Assembly (NCBI GenBank): GCA_946479435.1
Contig: CAMLFX010000087.1
Span: forward strand, 1-13,049
Length of the DNA: 13,049 nt
Direction: 5' to 3'
From: an uncultured Sphingobacteriales bacterium
GTDB lineage: Bacteria > Bacteroidota > Bacteroidia > Chitinophagales > Chitinophagaceae
Positions 1 to 8,138 of this stretch are shown here, piece by piece. A program made the position numbers and the translations under genes. Under the pieces are notes generated by a model, which was not told the DNA's origin, ran no database searches, and was given only the letters and a program-made list of their open reading frames with translations. Every line of letters begins with the position of its first letter. The stretch's first letter is position 1.

Positions 1-1826
1 GTAAACGCCTGTCAGTTTCGGGAAGCTACTTTTTCAACTATACTGATAATACCAATCAGTCTGATATATTGCGTACATATTATACCAACGCTCTTACTTA
101 TTCAGAAAATGGCGACCGCGCAACCACTAATCAGAATCAAAGGGTAAACCTGCGTTTTGAATATAATATTGATTCTAATAATAGCCTTACTATTGTACCC
201 TCTGTTACTTTTCAAAACAATAAATATACTAACGTAATCTCAGCCAATAATGCTTATGGCTTTACAGATATAATAGGCACTACCAACAGTAGAGACTCAT
301 CGAAATCGAGTGGATATAGCGTTTCTAACAATGTACTTTACCAGCATAAATTCGCAAGAGCCAGACGAACTATTTCGGCCAGCATGACTACTCAATTCAA
401 TAGCAAAAATGTTTCAGGCTCTTATTATTCGAGTAGCGCTTATGAAGGCGGTAATTTCCCTTCGGTATTAGACCAGTTTTACACAACTAACACTTTTGAT
501 CAAACATATTCGGGTACAATTTCCTATACCGAACCAATAGGACATAAGGGACAGCTAATGTATAGCTACTCCCCCTCATTTACGTTTGGCCGCGCAGATA
601 AAGAAACAAATGTTTTCGATAGTTCTTCGTCAGGCTATACGGCATTGGACACTTTCTTATCAAACAAATACGATAACAAATATCAAACGCACAAAAATGG
701 CCTGACGTATCGCTTGCAATTAGGTTCTAGCAACTTATCATTCGGAGCAGACTACCAATTTGCTTCGCTTAATGGTGCACAGCAGTTTCCTGTAGCTTTT
801 TCAACTCAGCGCAATTTTCATAGCATTCTGCCCTCATTAAACTTTGATCGCCGTATTGGTAAAACAGAAAACCTTTTTATTGCATACCGCTCATCAACCA
901 GTTCACCTACTCTTACAGACTTGCAAAACGTATTAAACGTTTCTAATCCTTTGCAACTGACAGCAGGCAATCCGGATCTCGATCAAACATATTCGCATAT
1001 TTTAATGGCAAGATATGGCAAAACTAACCCTGCTACGTCGCGCAACTTTTTTGTCTTCGTGATGGGCAACTATACACTGGATGCCATAAGTAACGCCACA
1101 TATATCCCAATCAGCGATACTGTGATCAGTGGCTATGACGTTCCCAGAGGTAGCCAGCTTACAATACCTGTTAACCTGGATGGATATGCATCGTTTCGCA
1201 CATTTATGGTATATGCTTTGCCTATCGCCAAAATAAAAAGCAATTTGAATCTTACTGGTGGGCTTAACTACAGCAGAACACCTGCGCTAATAAACGGCGC
1301 ATTGAATTATGCTAATACTTCTTCCATATTAGGAGGGTTTTATTTAGGAAGCAACATAAATAGCGATTTCGATTTTTCTCTTTCTTACAATGGTAATTAC
1401 AATATTGTAAAAAATTCACTTCAAGCACAGTCGGACAATAACTATTACAACCATACAGCCAACTTCAAGATCAACTATATAGTTGCTAAGAGCCTTGTTT
1501 TAAGCAGTGACGTTACACATACAATGTATAAAGGCTTAGCTGCAGCTTATAACCAAAGCTTCTTGTTGTGGAATGCATCTATAGGATATAAATTTCTTAA
1601 GAATAAGGCTCTTGAAGCAAAAGTATATGTGTTTGACCTGCTGAAGCAAAACCAAAGTATAAGCAGAAGTATAACAGAAACGTATGTTCAGGATAATAGC
1701 AATAATATTCTTCAACGCTATGGCATGTTAACATTAACCTATACTATCCGGAACTTTAAAAGCGGCCAGACACCGCAAGGTGGCCTTAGTTTACCTCCGG
1801 GCTTACCACCCCCACCCGGTAATTAA
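1..1826 (+). CDS. Outer-membrane beta-barrel protein, OMP_b-brl_3-like (5' end outside window)
   Basis: The reading frame is open from base 3, so the true start lies upstream; 607 codons are visible. The TTG at 69 is internal and is not a start. The sequence is a long run of alternating hydrophobic/polar beta strands rich in Tyr, Asn and Ser, as in large outer-membrane barrels. The segment encoded around 892-1000 (SPTLTDLQNVLNVSNPLQL followed by AGNPDLDQTYSH) matches the signature of the Bacteroidota 'outer membrane protein beta-barrel family', which resembles the barrel part of TonB-dependent receptors. The missing N-terminal part would normally carry a carboxypeptidase-regulatory-like domain and a plug. 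After the last strand (TLTYTIRNF) there is an unusual Gly/Pro-rich tail ending LPPGLPPPPGN. The ligand is unknown. It is the least tied of the plus-strand genes to the locus downstream: a 286-bp gap separates them. Confidence 0.85.
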   Translation, partial: KRLSVSGSYFFNYTDNTNQSDILRTYYTNALTYSENGDRATTNQNQRVNLRFEYNIDSNNSLTIVPSVTFQNNKYTNVISANNAYGFTDIIGTTNSRDSSKSSGYSVSNNVLYQHKFARARRTISASMTTQFNSKNVSGSYYSSSAYEGGNFPSVLDQFYTTNTFDQTYSGTISYTEPIGHKGQLMYSYSPSFTFGRADKETNVFDSSSSGYTALDTFLSNKYDNKYQTHKNGLTYRLQLGSSNLSFGADYQFASLNGAQQFPVAFSTQRNFHSILPSLNFDRRIGKTENLFIAYRSSTSSPTLTDLQNVLNVSNPLQLTAGNPDLDQTYSHILMARYGKTNPATSRNFFVFVMGNYTLDAISNATYIPISDTVISGYDVPRGSQLTIPVNLDGYASFRTFMVYALPIAKIKSNLNLTGGLNYSRTPALINGALNYANTSSILGGFYLGSNINSDFDFSLSYNGNYNIVKNSLQAQSDNNYYNHTANFKINYIVAKSLVLSSDVTHTMYKGLAAAYNQSFLLWNASIGYKFLKNKALEAKVYVFDLLKQNQSISRSITETYVQDNSNNILQRYGMLTLTYTIRNFKSGQTPQGGLSLPPGLPPPPGN

Positions 1827-1879
1827 AAGCTCATAGAAATCGGGTTTATTTTTCTATAAACAAATTTCAAAAGCTAAGT

Positions 1880-1908
1880 TTTGATCTACTAAAAGCTGAT
1901 TTTCTTTG
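1880..1908 (+). promoter_or_regulatory. Candidate Bacteroidota-type promoter upstream of the DUF4331 pair
   Basis: TTTG at 1880-1883 and TTTCTTTG at 1901-1908 are spaced 17 bp apart. This resembles the Bacteroidota promoter pattern (TTTG near -33 and TAnnTTTG near -7), with one mismatch in the -7 box. It would give a leader of about 200 nt before the first DUF4331 gene. The rest of the 1827-2112 gap shows only a weak inverted repeat (1833-1839 with 1851-1857) and a short GCAAA/TTTGC palindrome at 1962-1975. Such AT-rich boxes occur often by chance, so this is only a candidate. Confidence 0.3.
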
Positions 1909-2090
1909 CACTGAAGATGCAAGAACCGTTGATACGCAGGCACCTTACCGCGCTAAGTTTCGCAAAATAATTTGCAATAGTTAATGATAACTTTTCATTA
2001 CACCTCTGGACAGAAATAAATTCCCTATTTATAAATCTAAAAGATATGTTAAGGCGTATATGAATGGGTATGCCCTCGAAAAAGGCTGCA

Positions 2091-2102
2091 CTAAACAAAA
2101 AA
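2091..2102 (+). promoter_or_regulatory. A-rich translation leader of the first DUF4331 gene
   Basis: CTAAACAAAAAA ends 10 nt before the ATG at 2113. No Shine-Dalgarno sequence is present. The same 12 bases precede the second DUF4331 gene (3883-3894), so the leader appears to have been duplicated with the gene. A-rich leaders are the usual initiation context in Bacteroidota, and this supports the chosen start. Confidence 0.5.
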
Positions 2103-2112
2103 GCTTTTCCTT

Positions 2113-3873
2113 ATGAACAAGAAAAAATTACTCTTTAGAAGGCTGTGGGCTTGCTGCACCTTCTTGGGCTTGCTAGCCATAGCAACGGTTAGCTATGCAT
2201 CGAGTCATAGAGAGGCTCCATTGATATCTTCAGATCCGTTAGCTGATAACACGGATCTGTATGCTTTCAGGAGCCCCGATGACCCGAACACAGTTACTAT
2301 TATTGCTAACTACATCCCGTTCGAATCGCCTGAAGGCGGCCCGAACTATTACAATTTTGGTGAGAACATCAGGTATGAGATACACATTAAGAATGATGCT
2401 ACCACTCTTGCCGACGATATAACCTATCGTTTTACATTCAGCCAAACCAACCAGGATCCTAATACGTTCTTCAATATACGTTTAGGCAACCAAAACCTGA
2501 AAACCACTTATACTTGCGAAAAGAGTATAGCCGGTGGTCTATTTGTTCCGATTGTACTAAGTGGTACAGTACCTCCTGCTAATATAGGCCCACGCTCAAT
2601 AGAAGGTGCTGCAGGGCTTAATGCACCTGACTATACTACGCTGATGCAAAATGCAATAGCTACAGCAGTTACAGGCGAAAAAGTATTTTGTGGCCCGGTT
2701 GACGATCCTTTCTTTGTTGACCTTGCAGGCGCTTTCGACCTGGGTGGTTTCAGGCCCAACGGCAATAGTGTGAATCCCCCGAAAGATGGTGTAGGCAGGT
2801 TTAATGTGCATACAATTGCTATTAAAGTGCCTATCAATATGCTGCAAAAAGATGGCAAGAACGCCAGCCAGGCTGCGAACATTTTAGATGGTGACTTTGT
2901 AATAGGTGTTTGGGCATCTGCCAGCAGACAGCGTATCAAAACATTGAATACAAATGGTACCGATACACATTCAGGTGCATGGGTGCAAGTATCGCGCCTG
3001 GGTATGCCACTGACGAATGAAGCCGTGATACCTGTAGGTATGAAAGACAAATGGAACTCATTGACTCCATACAACAATAATGATACACAGTTCATTAAGT
3101 ATTTCGTGAATCCTGAGTTAGCGCTGTATATGGATAACACTCAATACGGTACAGCAGTACCTGCATTGAATGCATTACGCATACAACATAATTCGCTGGG
3201 CATGTTCGATTTCGGTAATACTAAAGCTGGCCTGTTCGCTGTAAAAGGCACAGCTGCAGTTTCGGGTACCGCACTTGATGATGCTATATTCGGTACTATA
3301 TTATTGCCTGATAACAAAAGCCCGCGTGCTGTTGATATCCTGCCAATATTCTACACGGGTGTACCAAACATGCGTCCTTACCAACTGGCTACGGGTAAAA
3401 ACGGTGACCCATTGGCAGCAGGTAAACCATTCATCAACAACTTCCTACCTACACTCGGCGATATGTTGCGCTTGAATATGGCTGTACCGCCAACACCACG
3501 TAACGATCCTAAATTCAGTTCGCTGGGTATAGTACAAGCTGCCGCCTTAGGTCTTACCGATCCTGCATACAATACAACCTCGAATCTTGAATTCATACCT
3601 AATATGGATGGCTTCCCTAACGGCCGCCGTCTGGAAGATGATGTAACTACAATAGAACTACAAGCAGTATCGGGGGTTGCATTAGCTGCTATAGGTCTTT
3701 GGTACGACGATTACACACCAGGTGTAAGTACCAGTCCCGTAACGCCTTTCTTAGGTAATGTGTTAGGCTTTACAGCAGGACCTACAGCTAACGACACAAC
3801 ATTTAAAACAGCGTTCCCTTATGTACAGAACCCATGGAGGGGATATGATTATACAGAAAGGGCAAGATTCTAA
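2113..3873 (+). CDS. DUF4331 family secreted protein, without sorting domain
   Basis: A 586-residue protein. Residues 1-29 are a signal peptide: a basic start MNKKK, a hydrophobic core, and cleavage likely after SYA, leaving SSHREAP at the mature N-terminus. SHREAPLIS, then DPLADNTDLYAF, is the hallmark opening of DUF4331, and the domain fills the whole mature chain. The family has no established biochemical role. Two conserved Cys (in YTCEKS and KVFCGP) and a strongly conserved late block (FIPNMDGFPNGRRLEDDVTT, then LWYDDY) are shared with the downstream paralogue. The chain stops right after NPWRGYDYTERARF, where the paralogue continues into a T9SS domain, so this copy is probably periplasmic or released by another route. 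It is 27 bp from the next gene, and the two are almost certainly cotranscribed. The family call is firm; the function is unknown. Confidence 0.93.
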   Translation: MNKKKLLFRRLWACCTFLGLLAIATVSYASSHREAPLISSDPLADNTDLYAFRSPDDPNTVTIIANYIPFESPEGGPNYYNFGENIRYEIHIKNDATTLADDITYRFTFSQTNQDPNTFFNIRLGNQNLKTTYTCEKSIAGGLFVPIVLSGTVPPANIGPRSIEGAAGLNAPDYTTLMQNAIATAVTGEKVFCGPVDDPFFVDLAGAFDLGGFRPNGNSVNPPKDGVGRFNVHTIAIKVPINMLQKDGKNASQAANILDGDFVIGVWASASRQRIKTLNTNGTDTHSGAWVQVSRLGMPLTNEAVIPVGMKDKWNSLTPYNNNDTQFIKYFVNPELALYMDNTQYGTAVPALNALRIQHNSLGMFDFGNTKAGLFAVKGTAAVSGTALDDAIFGTILLPDNKSPRAVDILPIFYTGVPNMRPYQLATGKNGDPLAAGKPFINNFLPTLGDMLRLNMAVPPTPRNDPKFSSLGIVQAAALGLTDPAYNTTSNLEFIPNMDGFPNGRRLEDDVTTIELQAVSGVALAAIGLWYDDYTPGVSTSPVTPFLGNVLGFTAGPTANDTTFKTAFPYVQNPWRGYDYTERARF

Positions 3874-3882
3874 TCATTCACG

Positions 3883-3894
3883 CTAAACAAAAAA
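3883..3894 (+). promoter_or_regulatory. A-rich translation leader of the second DUF4331 gene
   Basis: This is a copy of the CTAAACAAAAAA leader at 2091-2102, here ending 6 nt before the ATG at 3901. It lies in the 27-bp gap between the two paralogues and decides the start of the second gene. Confidence 0.5.
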
Positions 3895-3900
3895 TTTATT

Positions 3901-5922
3901 ATGAAAAATATTCTAAATAAAATACTGGCGGGGACGATGATCTGTCTGTTACCCCAAATACAAGCCAGTGCCTCCTCTCACAGGGAAGCTCCACTTATAT
4001 CCAACGATCCGTTGGCTGATAATACCGATCTGTATGCCTTTAAGAGCCCGTGCGATGCTGAGAAAATAGTATTGATAGCAAACTATATTCCTTTCGAGCA
4101 CCCTGCAGGCGGCCCAAACTGGTACACATTCGGTCAAAACATTCGCTACGAAGTGCACGTTGATAATAATACTGCTACTCCCGGTGACGATATTGTTTAC
4201 CGTTTTACGTTTACGCAAACGAATGAAGATCCTACAACTTTCTTCAACATACGTTTGGGCAAACAAAACCTTAAAACAATGTATACCTGCGAACGTAGTA
4301 TGAATGGTGGTACCAGCTTTACCTCAATAGTGACGGGTGGTATAGTGCCTCCGCCAAATATAGGCCCACGTTCTATACAAGGTGCAGCAGGTTTAGCTGC
4401 AAGTTCTTACGATGATCTTATAAACAGCGCAGTATCTACGGCAACTACAGGTGAAAAAATATTCTGTGGCCCAATGGATGATCCGTTCTTTGTAGATCTT
4501 GGTGGTGCTTTTGATCTTGGTGGTTTCCGCCCTACAGGCAGAGACGGAGTAGCTAAGTTTAACTGCCATTCTATAGTTATAGAAGTCCCTGTATCAACAT
4601 TGCAAAAAACAGGTCAGCCGGTTTCTGCGGCGGCTAACATACTTGATCCTAACTATGTAATTGGTGTATGGGCATCGGCAAGTCGGCCAAGCATTACTAC
4701 GCTAAGCACTACAGGTGGTGCACCTGTTACTTCAGGACCATGGGTACAAGTATCGCGCATTGGTATGCCTTTAACCAATGAGGCAATTATACCAATAAGT
4801 CAAAAAGATAAATGGAACCGCACAGATCCTTACACAGGTGATGCTGCTTATATACAATACTTCCAAAATCCTGAGCTGGCTTTGTATATGGATGATACCC
4901 GTTTTGGTACAGCAGTACCGGGACTGGCAGCATTGCGCATACAAAGAAAATCACTTGGTGCGTTCAACTTCCTGAACGACAGTATGGGCCTGTGGCCATT
5001 GAAAGGTAACCCTGCATTGGTAGGTACCGCCTTCGATCCTGCTACTTATGGCAATATACTGATACCAAATGATCATAGCCCACGTGCGGCAGATATCTTA
5101 CCGATATTCTACACAGGTGTACCTAACCTGAGTCCATATCAACTGGCAACAGGCAAACCGGCTAACAGCCCTCTGTCGAATGGTAAACCATTCATCAACA
5201 ACTTCCTGCCTACACTTTGCGATATGCTCAGGTTGAATATGGCTGTACCTGCTACACCGCGTACAGATCCTAAATTCAGCTCTTTGGGTATAGTTCAGGC
5301 AGCAGCATTAGGTTTAACCGACCCAGCATATAATGGTAGCACTGCCTTACAATTCATACCAAACATGGATGGTTTCCCTAACGGCCGCCGTTTGGAAGAT
5401 GATGTAACTACGATAGAATTACAAGCAGTATCGGGTGTAGCACTGGCAGCAGTTGGTCTTTGGTACGATGACTATCCTGGTACGGGTAGTCCTGTAACAC
5501 CAAACTTGTTGAGCGTTTTAGGTTTTAATGCAGGTGTTACGCATAACGATACTACGTTCAGGGCATGTTTCCCTTACCTGCAAAACCCTTGGAGTGGTTT
5601 CAGGGGCTCGCAATATGAAGGTCCTAATGCAGTAGCGCAAATTGGTTATTCAGCGCCTGTAGCTATCATGACTGCTTATCCTAATCCATTCAATGGTGAT
5701 ATTACTTTCAGATACCGTATGAGCATGAGTGGTGATGTACGTATTCAAATTGTAGATGTAACGGGTAAAACTGTTATGGTCATCAACCAACCGGCTAAAC
5801 AAGCTGGTGAATACAATACACTATGGAATGGCAAAAACCTGCCTGCAGGTAATTATTTTGCACAGCTATCGGTAAACAGTAAACAATTGAATACTGTTAA
5901 GTTGGTTAAAATTGATCAATAA
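3901..5922 (+). CDS. DUF4331 family protein with T9SS type A sorting domain
   Basis: A 673-residue protein. Residues 1-24 form a signal peptide with cleavage after ASA, again leaving SSHREAP. Residues 25 to about 580 are a DUF4331 domain, by eye roughly 70% identical to the upstream copy, with long identical stretches near the C-terminal side (for example SSLGIVQAAALGLTDPAYN). From about residue 592 (AYPNPFNGDITF) to the end is a type A T9SS sorting domain: a PNP motif, an IVDVTGK strand, then LPAGNYFAQL and a Lys/Val-rich end. The protein should cross the outer membrane through the Por/Gld/Spr system and be anchored on or released from the surface. It differs from its neighbour in extra Cys (SPCDAEK, TLCDML where the other has TLGDML). 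It closes the transcription unit just before a strong terminator. The ligand or activity is unknown. Confidence 0.94.
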   Translation: MKNILNKILAGTMICLLPQIQASASSHREAPLISNDPLADNTDLYAFKSPCDAEKIVLIANYIPFEHPAGGPNWYTFGQNIRYEVHVDNNTATPGDDIVYRFTFTQTNEDPTTFFNIRLGKQNLKTMYTCERSMNGGTSFTSIVTGGIVPPPNIGPRSIQGAAGLAASSYDDLINSAVSTATTGEKIFCGPMDDPFFVDLGGAFDLGGFRPTGRDGVAKFNCHSIVIEVPVSTLQKTGQPVSAAANILDPNYVIGVWASASRPSITTLSTTGGAPVTSGPWVQVSRIGMPLTNEAIIPISQKDKWNRTDPYTGDAAYIQYFQNPELALYMDDTRFGTAVPGLAALRIQRKSLGAFNFLNDSMGLWPLKGNPALVGTAFDPATYGNILIPNDHSPRAADILPIFYTGVPNLSPYQLATGKPANSPLSNGKPFINNFLPTLCDMLRLNMAVPATPRTDPKFSSLGIVQAAALGLTDPAYNGSTALQFIPNMDGFPNGRRLEDDVTTIELQAVSGVALAAVGLWYDDYPGTGSPVTPNLLSVLGFNAGVTHNDTTFRACFPYLQNPWSGFRGSQYEGPNAVAQIGYSAPVAIMTAYPNPFNGDITFRYRMSMSGDVRIQIVDVTGKTVMVINQPAKQAGEYNTLWNGKNLPAGNYFAQLSVNSKQLNTVKLVKIDQ

Positions 5923-5946
5923 ATTCTCATAGTAATTGGTGGTTTG

Positions 5947-5981
5947 AAATTGGGGAGCATATTTTGCTCCCCAATTTTTTT
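5947..5981 (+). terminator. Rho-independent terminator after the DUF4331 pair
   Basis: A 13-bp perfect stem (5947-5959 with 5965-5977, core TTGGGGAGCA / TGCTCCCCAA) has a 5-nt loop TATTT and is followed by a T run to 5981. It starts 24 nt after the stop codon. It separates the DUF4331 unit from the TPR gene, which therefore probably has its own promoter. Confidence 0.92.
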
Positions 5982-5994
5982 AATCCGTACAGCG

Positions 5995-6011
5995 CAATGT
6001 ATCGTACATTG
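5995..6011 (+). promoter_or_regulatory. Palindromic candidate operator upstream of the TPR lipoprotein gene
   Basis: CAATGTA-TCG-TACATTG is a perfect 7-bp inverted repeat with a 3-bp centre, 38 bp before the ATG at 6050. The bases GCAATGTA plus TCGTACAT recur upstream of the receptor gene at 8112-8129, there separated by two extra bases (CG). Sharing between the two intergenic leaders of this locus points to a common regulator-binding site. No T run follows it, so it is not a terminator. The regulator is not identifiable from the window. Confidence 0.5.
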
Positions 6012-6049
6012 TATTATACACACAATCATCCACACTAAAAATTAGTCTT

Positions 6050-7408
6050 ATGCGTTTTGCATGCTTTATTCGTAACCTAATACCTGTTTTTGCTATTGCA
6101 TTGTTTTGTGCGGGCCCTATCTTATTATCTTCTTGCAGCAACATTGGCAATAATGAAGAAGAAACAGCGTTGAACGACACATCAGGCATACCAGCACTGC
6201 TGGAGCGTAAGGGTAATCTTGCTAATGCAGCCGAATGGCAAAAGACAAAGGATAAAGTTGCTGAACTAAAAGGACGTATTAGCCAGAACCCGCAGGATAC
6301 GAAGCCCAGGTTGCAGCTGGCGGTTATCTATATGTCGGAGGCAAGGGTGACTGGTAATCCATACTACTACCAGGCAACTATTAAAATACTGGACGGTGTG
6401 CTTTCTATTGACCCGAATAATTTTGAAGCATATACTTACAAAGCATCGGTAGCTATGTCGCTGCACAGGTTTGAAGACGCAAAGCAACTGGCTGAAAAAG
6501 CAAAAACATTGAACCCAAACAATGCTTATGTATATGGTGTGCTTTTAGATGCAGATGTAGAATTAGGCAATTACCAGGAGGCCATTGCTATGTCTGACAC
6601 CATGCAAACATTGAAGCCATCATTAGAATCGTATTCAAGGGCATCTTACTTGCGCGAGATTTTTGGCGATTATAAAGGTGCAATAGAAGCAATGACCTTA
6701 GCTATGCAGGCAGGCGGCTCCGGTTCTGAAAGCGGTGAATGGGCACGTGTAACATTAGGTGATCTTTACCTGAACACGGGTAATTTGGATACAGCAGAAA
6801 TGCTGTACAGAAGCTCACTAAACCTGCGTCCCGATTATACAAATGCAGAAATGGGTTTAGCTAAAGTAGAGAAAGCACGTAAGAATTATGATAGCGCAAT
6901 CAAACATACTGAAAATGCGATACGTACTATTAGCGAAGCACCGTACGTTGCTTTCCTTGGCGACTTATATGAATTGAAAGGTGATAGCAAGAAGGCAGAG
7001 GAGATAAGAAGCGACGTAGTGAACCTTTTAGAAGATGGTGAGAAGAACCAATTGAAAGGAAGTGTAATGCCACATAATGGCAACAGGGAATTGTCGCAGG
7101 CCTACCTTGCCAAGAAAGATCTTGATAAAGCATTGCAATACGCACAAAATGACCTGAAGCTTCGACCCAACAATATTGATGCGAATGAATTGGTAGCCTG
7201 GATCTATTACCTGAAAGGCGACTACACCAACGCTAAAGCACATGCTGATAAAATGCTGGCTACAAATACCCAGAATGCAAATACGCTTTATAAAGCGGGT
7301 CTTATTTACAAAAATGCAGGCGATGCTACTAAAGGCGCTGCTATGATGCAGAAAGCACAAAGTGTGAATAAGTATATAGATCCTAAAGTATTGTTGGCAG
7401 CAAAATAA
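6050..7408 (+). CDS. TPR-repeat lipoprotein
   Basis: A 452-residue protein. The N-terminus has a hydrophobic segment and a lipobox L26-S-S-C29, so the mature protein should be lipidated at Cys29. An acidic patch NNEEE starts a few residues later and resembles the acidic export signals that send Bacteroidota lipoproteins to the surface, though it is not immediately next to the Cys. From about residue 85 to 440 the chain is helical tetratricopeptide-type repeats; clear units include the ones ending LSIDPNN (about 119-124), TLNPNN (153-158), LNLRPDY (257-263) and LKLRPNN (369-375). A loop with MPHNGNRELSQAYLAKKDL joins the last repeats. TPRs bind protein partners, so it may be a scaffold for neighbouring envelope proteins. 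Its stop is 9 bp from the HupE-like start, so the two are cotranscribed. No enzymatic motif is seen. Confidence 0.88.
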   Translation: MRFACFIRNLIPVFAIALFCAGPILLSSCSNIGNNEEETALNDTSGIPALLERKGNLANAAEWQKTKDKVAELKGRISQNPQDTKPRLQLAVIYMSEARVTGNPYYYQATIKILDGVLSIDPNNFEAYTYKASVAMSLHRFEDAKQLAEKAKTLNPNNAYVYGVLLDADVELGNYQEAIAMSDTMQTLKPSLESYSRASYLREIFGDYKGAIEAMTLAMQAGGSGSESGEWARVTLGDLYLNTGNLDTAEMLYRSSLNLRPDYTNAEMGLAKVEKARKNYDSAIKHTENAIRTISEAPYVAFLGDLYELKGDSKKAEEIRSDVVNLLEDGEKNQLKGSVMPHNGNRELSQAYLAKKDLDKALQYAQNDLKLRPNNIDANELVAWIYYLKGDYTNAKAHADKMLATNTQNANTLYKAGLIYKNAGDATKGAAMMQKAQSVNKYIDPKVLLAAK

Positions 7409-7417
7409 AACCTGTTG

Positions 7418-8071
7418 ATGAAAAAATGGTTACTGCTTTTACTGTTTATAGTTATCTGTGTATCTGCCGATGCACACGTAATAAATTATGAACTGGACAG
7501 GATAAGCAAGGGCGAGGTTTTCTGGAAGTATATGCTGATAGGGTATGAGCATATCATACCCTTGGGTTTCGACCATATACTTTTCATACTATGCGTATTT
7601 TTCCTCAATACGAATATTAAGCAGATCATACTACAGGCCTCAATGTTTACACTGGCGCACTCTATAACATTAGGGTTAGCCATGTACGGCCTTATCAATC
7701 CGCCTGCTAATATTATTGAACCGCTTATTGCAATTTCTATAGTCTTTCTTGCTATTGAAAACATATACTCAACCAAAGTAAAGCCATGGCGCATGGTCAT
7801 GGTTTTCTTATTTGGACTAGTACATGGCATGGGCTTTGCTGGTGCACTTTCGGGTTTAGGTATGCCGCAATATGCATTTGCTACGGCGCTTATCAGTTTT
7901 AATGTAGGTGTAGAGCTAGGCCAGATAACTATTATATTGGCTATGTATTTCCTGGTAGCAAAAATGTTTTCGCACAAAGTTTGGTACCGCAAAAACATAG
8001 TTATACCATCTTCTATTATTATTGCGCTTGTGGCTTCCTACTGGACTATTGAGCGGATATTCTTCGCTTAA
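7418..8071 (+). CDS. HupE/UreJ-type (HupE_UreJ_2-like) integral membrane protein
   Basis: A 217-residue protein counted from the ATG at 7418; a TTG three bases earlier is possible but less likely. Residues 1-19 look like a cleavable signal (core WLLLLLFIVICV, then SADA), which would leave His20 as the mature N-terminus. About six hydrophobic membrane segments follow. Family motifs are GYEHIIPLGFDHILF (His45, Asp52, His53), FTLAHSITL (His81), AIENIY, FGLVHGMGFAG (His136) and SFNVGVELGQ (Asn162, Glu166). These match the HupE/UreJ_2 group. Classical HupE and UreJ are nickel/cobalt permeases, but transport by this branch has not been settled, so metal transport is inference from the intramembrane His/Asp/Glu residues. 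It follows the TPR lipoprotein by 9 bp and precedes a TonB-dependent receptor, a sensible inner/outer membrane pairing. Confidence 0.88.
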   Translation: MKKWLLLLLFIVICVSADAHVINYELDRISKGEVFWKYMLIGYEHIIPLGFDHILFILCVFFLNTNIKQIILQASMFTLAHSITLGLAMYGLINPPANIIEPLIAISIVFLAIENIYSTKVKPWRMVMVFLFGLVHGMGFAGALSGLGMPQYAFATALISFNVGVELGQITIILAMYFLVAKMFSHKVWYRKNIVIPSSIIIALVASYWTIERIFFA

Positions 8072-8091
8072 ATAAGCATTGCAATTTCTTT

Positions 8092-8099
8092 CACATTTG
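8092..8099 (+). promoter_or_regulatory. Candidate -7 box for the receptor gene
   Basis: CACATTTG matches the Bacteroidota -7 consensus TAnnTTTG at all positions but the first. I see no good TTTG at the expected upstream distance. If it is real, transcription would start just before the palindrome at 8112-8129, a position suited to a repressor. Read-through from the HupE-like gene is the alternative, since no terminator lies in the 78-bp gap. Confidence 0.22.
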
Positions 8100-8111
8100 G
8101 CAAACTGGTAT

Positions 8112-8129
8112 GCAATGTACGTCGTACAT
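8112..8129 (+). promoter_or_regulatory. Palindromic candidate operator upstream of the receptor gene
   Basis: ATGTACG-T-CGTACAT (8115-8129) is a perfect 7-bp inverted repeat with a one-base centre, 20 bp before the ATG at 8150. With the preceding GCA it repeats the site before the TPR gene (5994-6009), carrying 2 bp more between the half-sites. It is better read as a binding site for a dimeric regulator than as an RNA hairpin, because the loop would be very tight. Confidence 0.5.
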
Positions 8130-8138
8130 AATGCTACA

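Noticed and set aside
1833..1857. Inverted repeat ATAGAAA / TTTCTAT after the beta-barrel gene as a terminator
   Set aside because: The stem is only 7 AT-rich pairs with an 11-nt loop and no following T run.
1889..2098. Minus-strand open frame of 69 codons in the gap before the DUF4331 pair
   Set aside because: No recognisable domain or leader. It would run against the neighbouring genes and overlap the likely promoter region; chance is the simpler reading.
2631..3140. Minus-strand open frame of 169 codons
   Set aside because: It is antisense to a well-conserved part of the first DUF4331 domain and resembles nothing.
7486..7998. Minus-strand open frame of 170 codons
   Set aside because: It lies fully within the HupE-like gene, whose plus-strand protein has clear family motifs; the antisense product has none.
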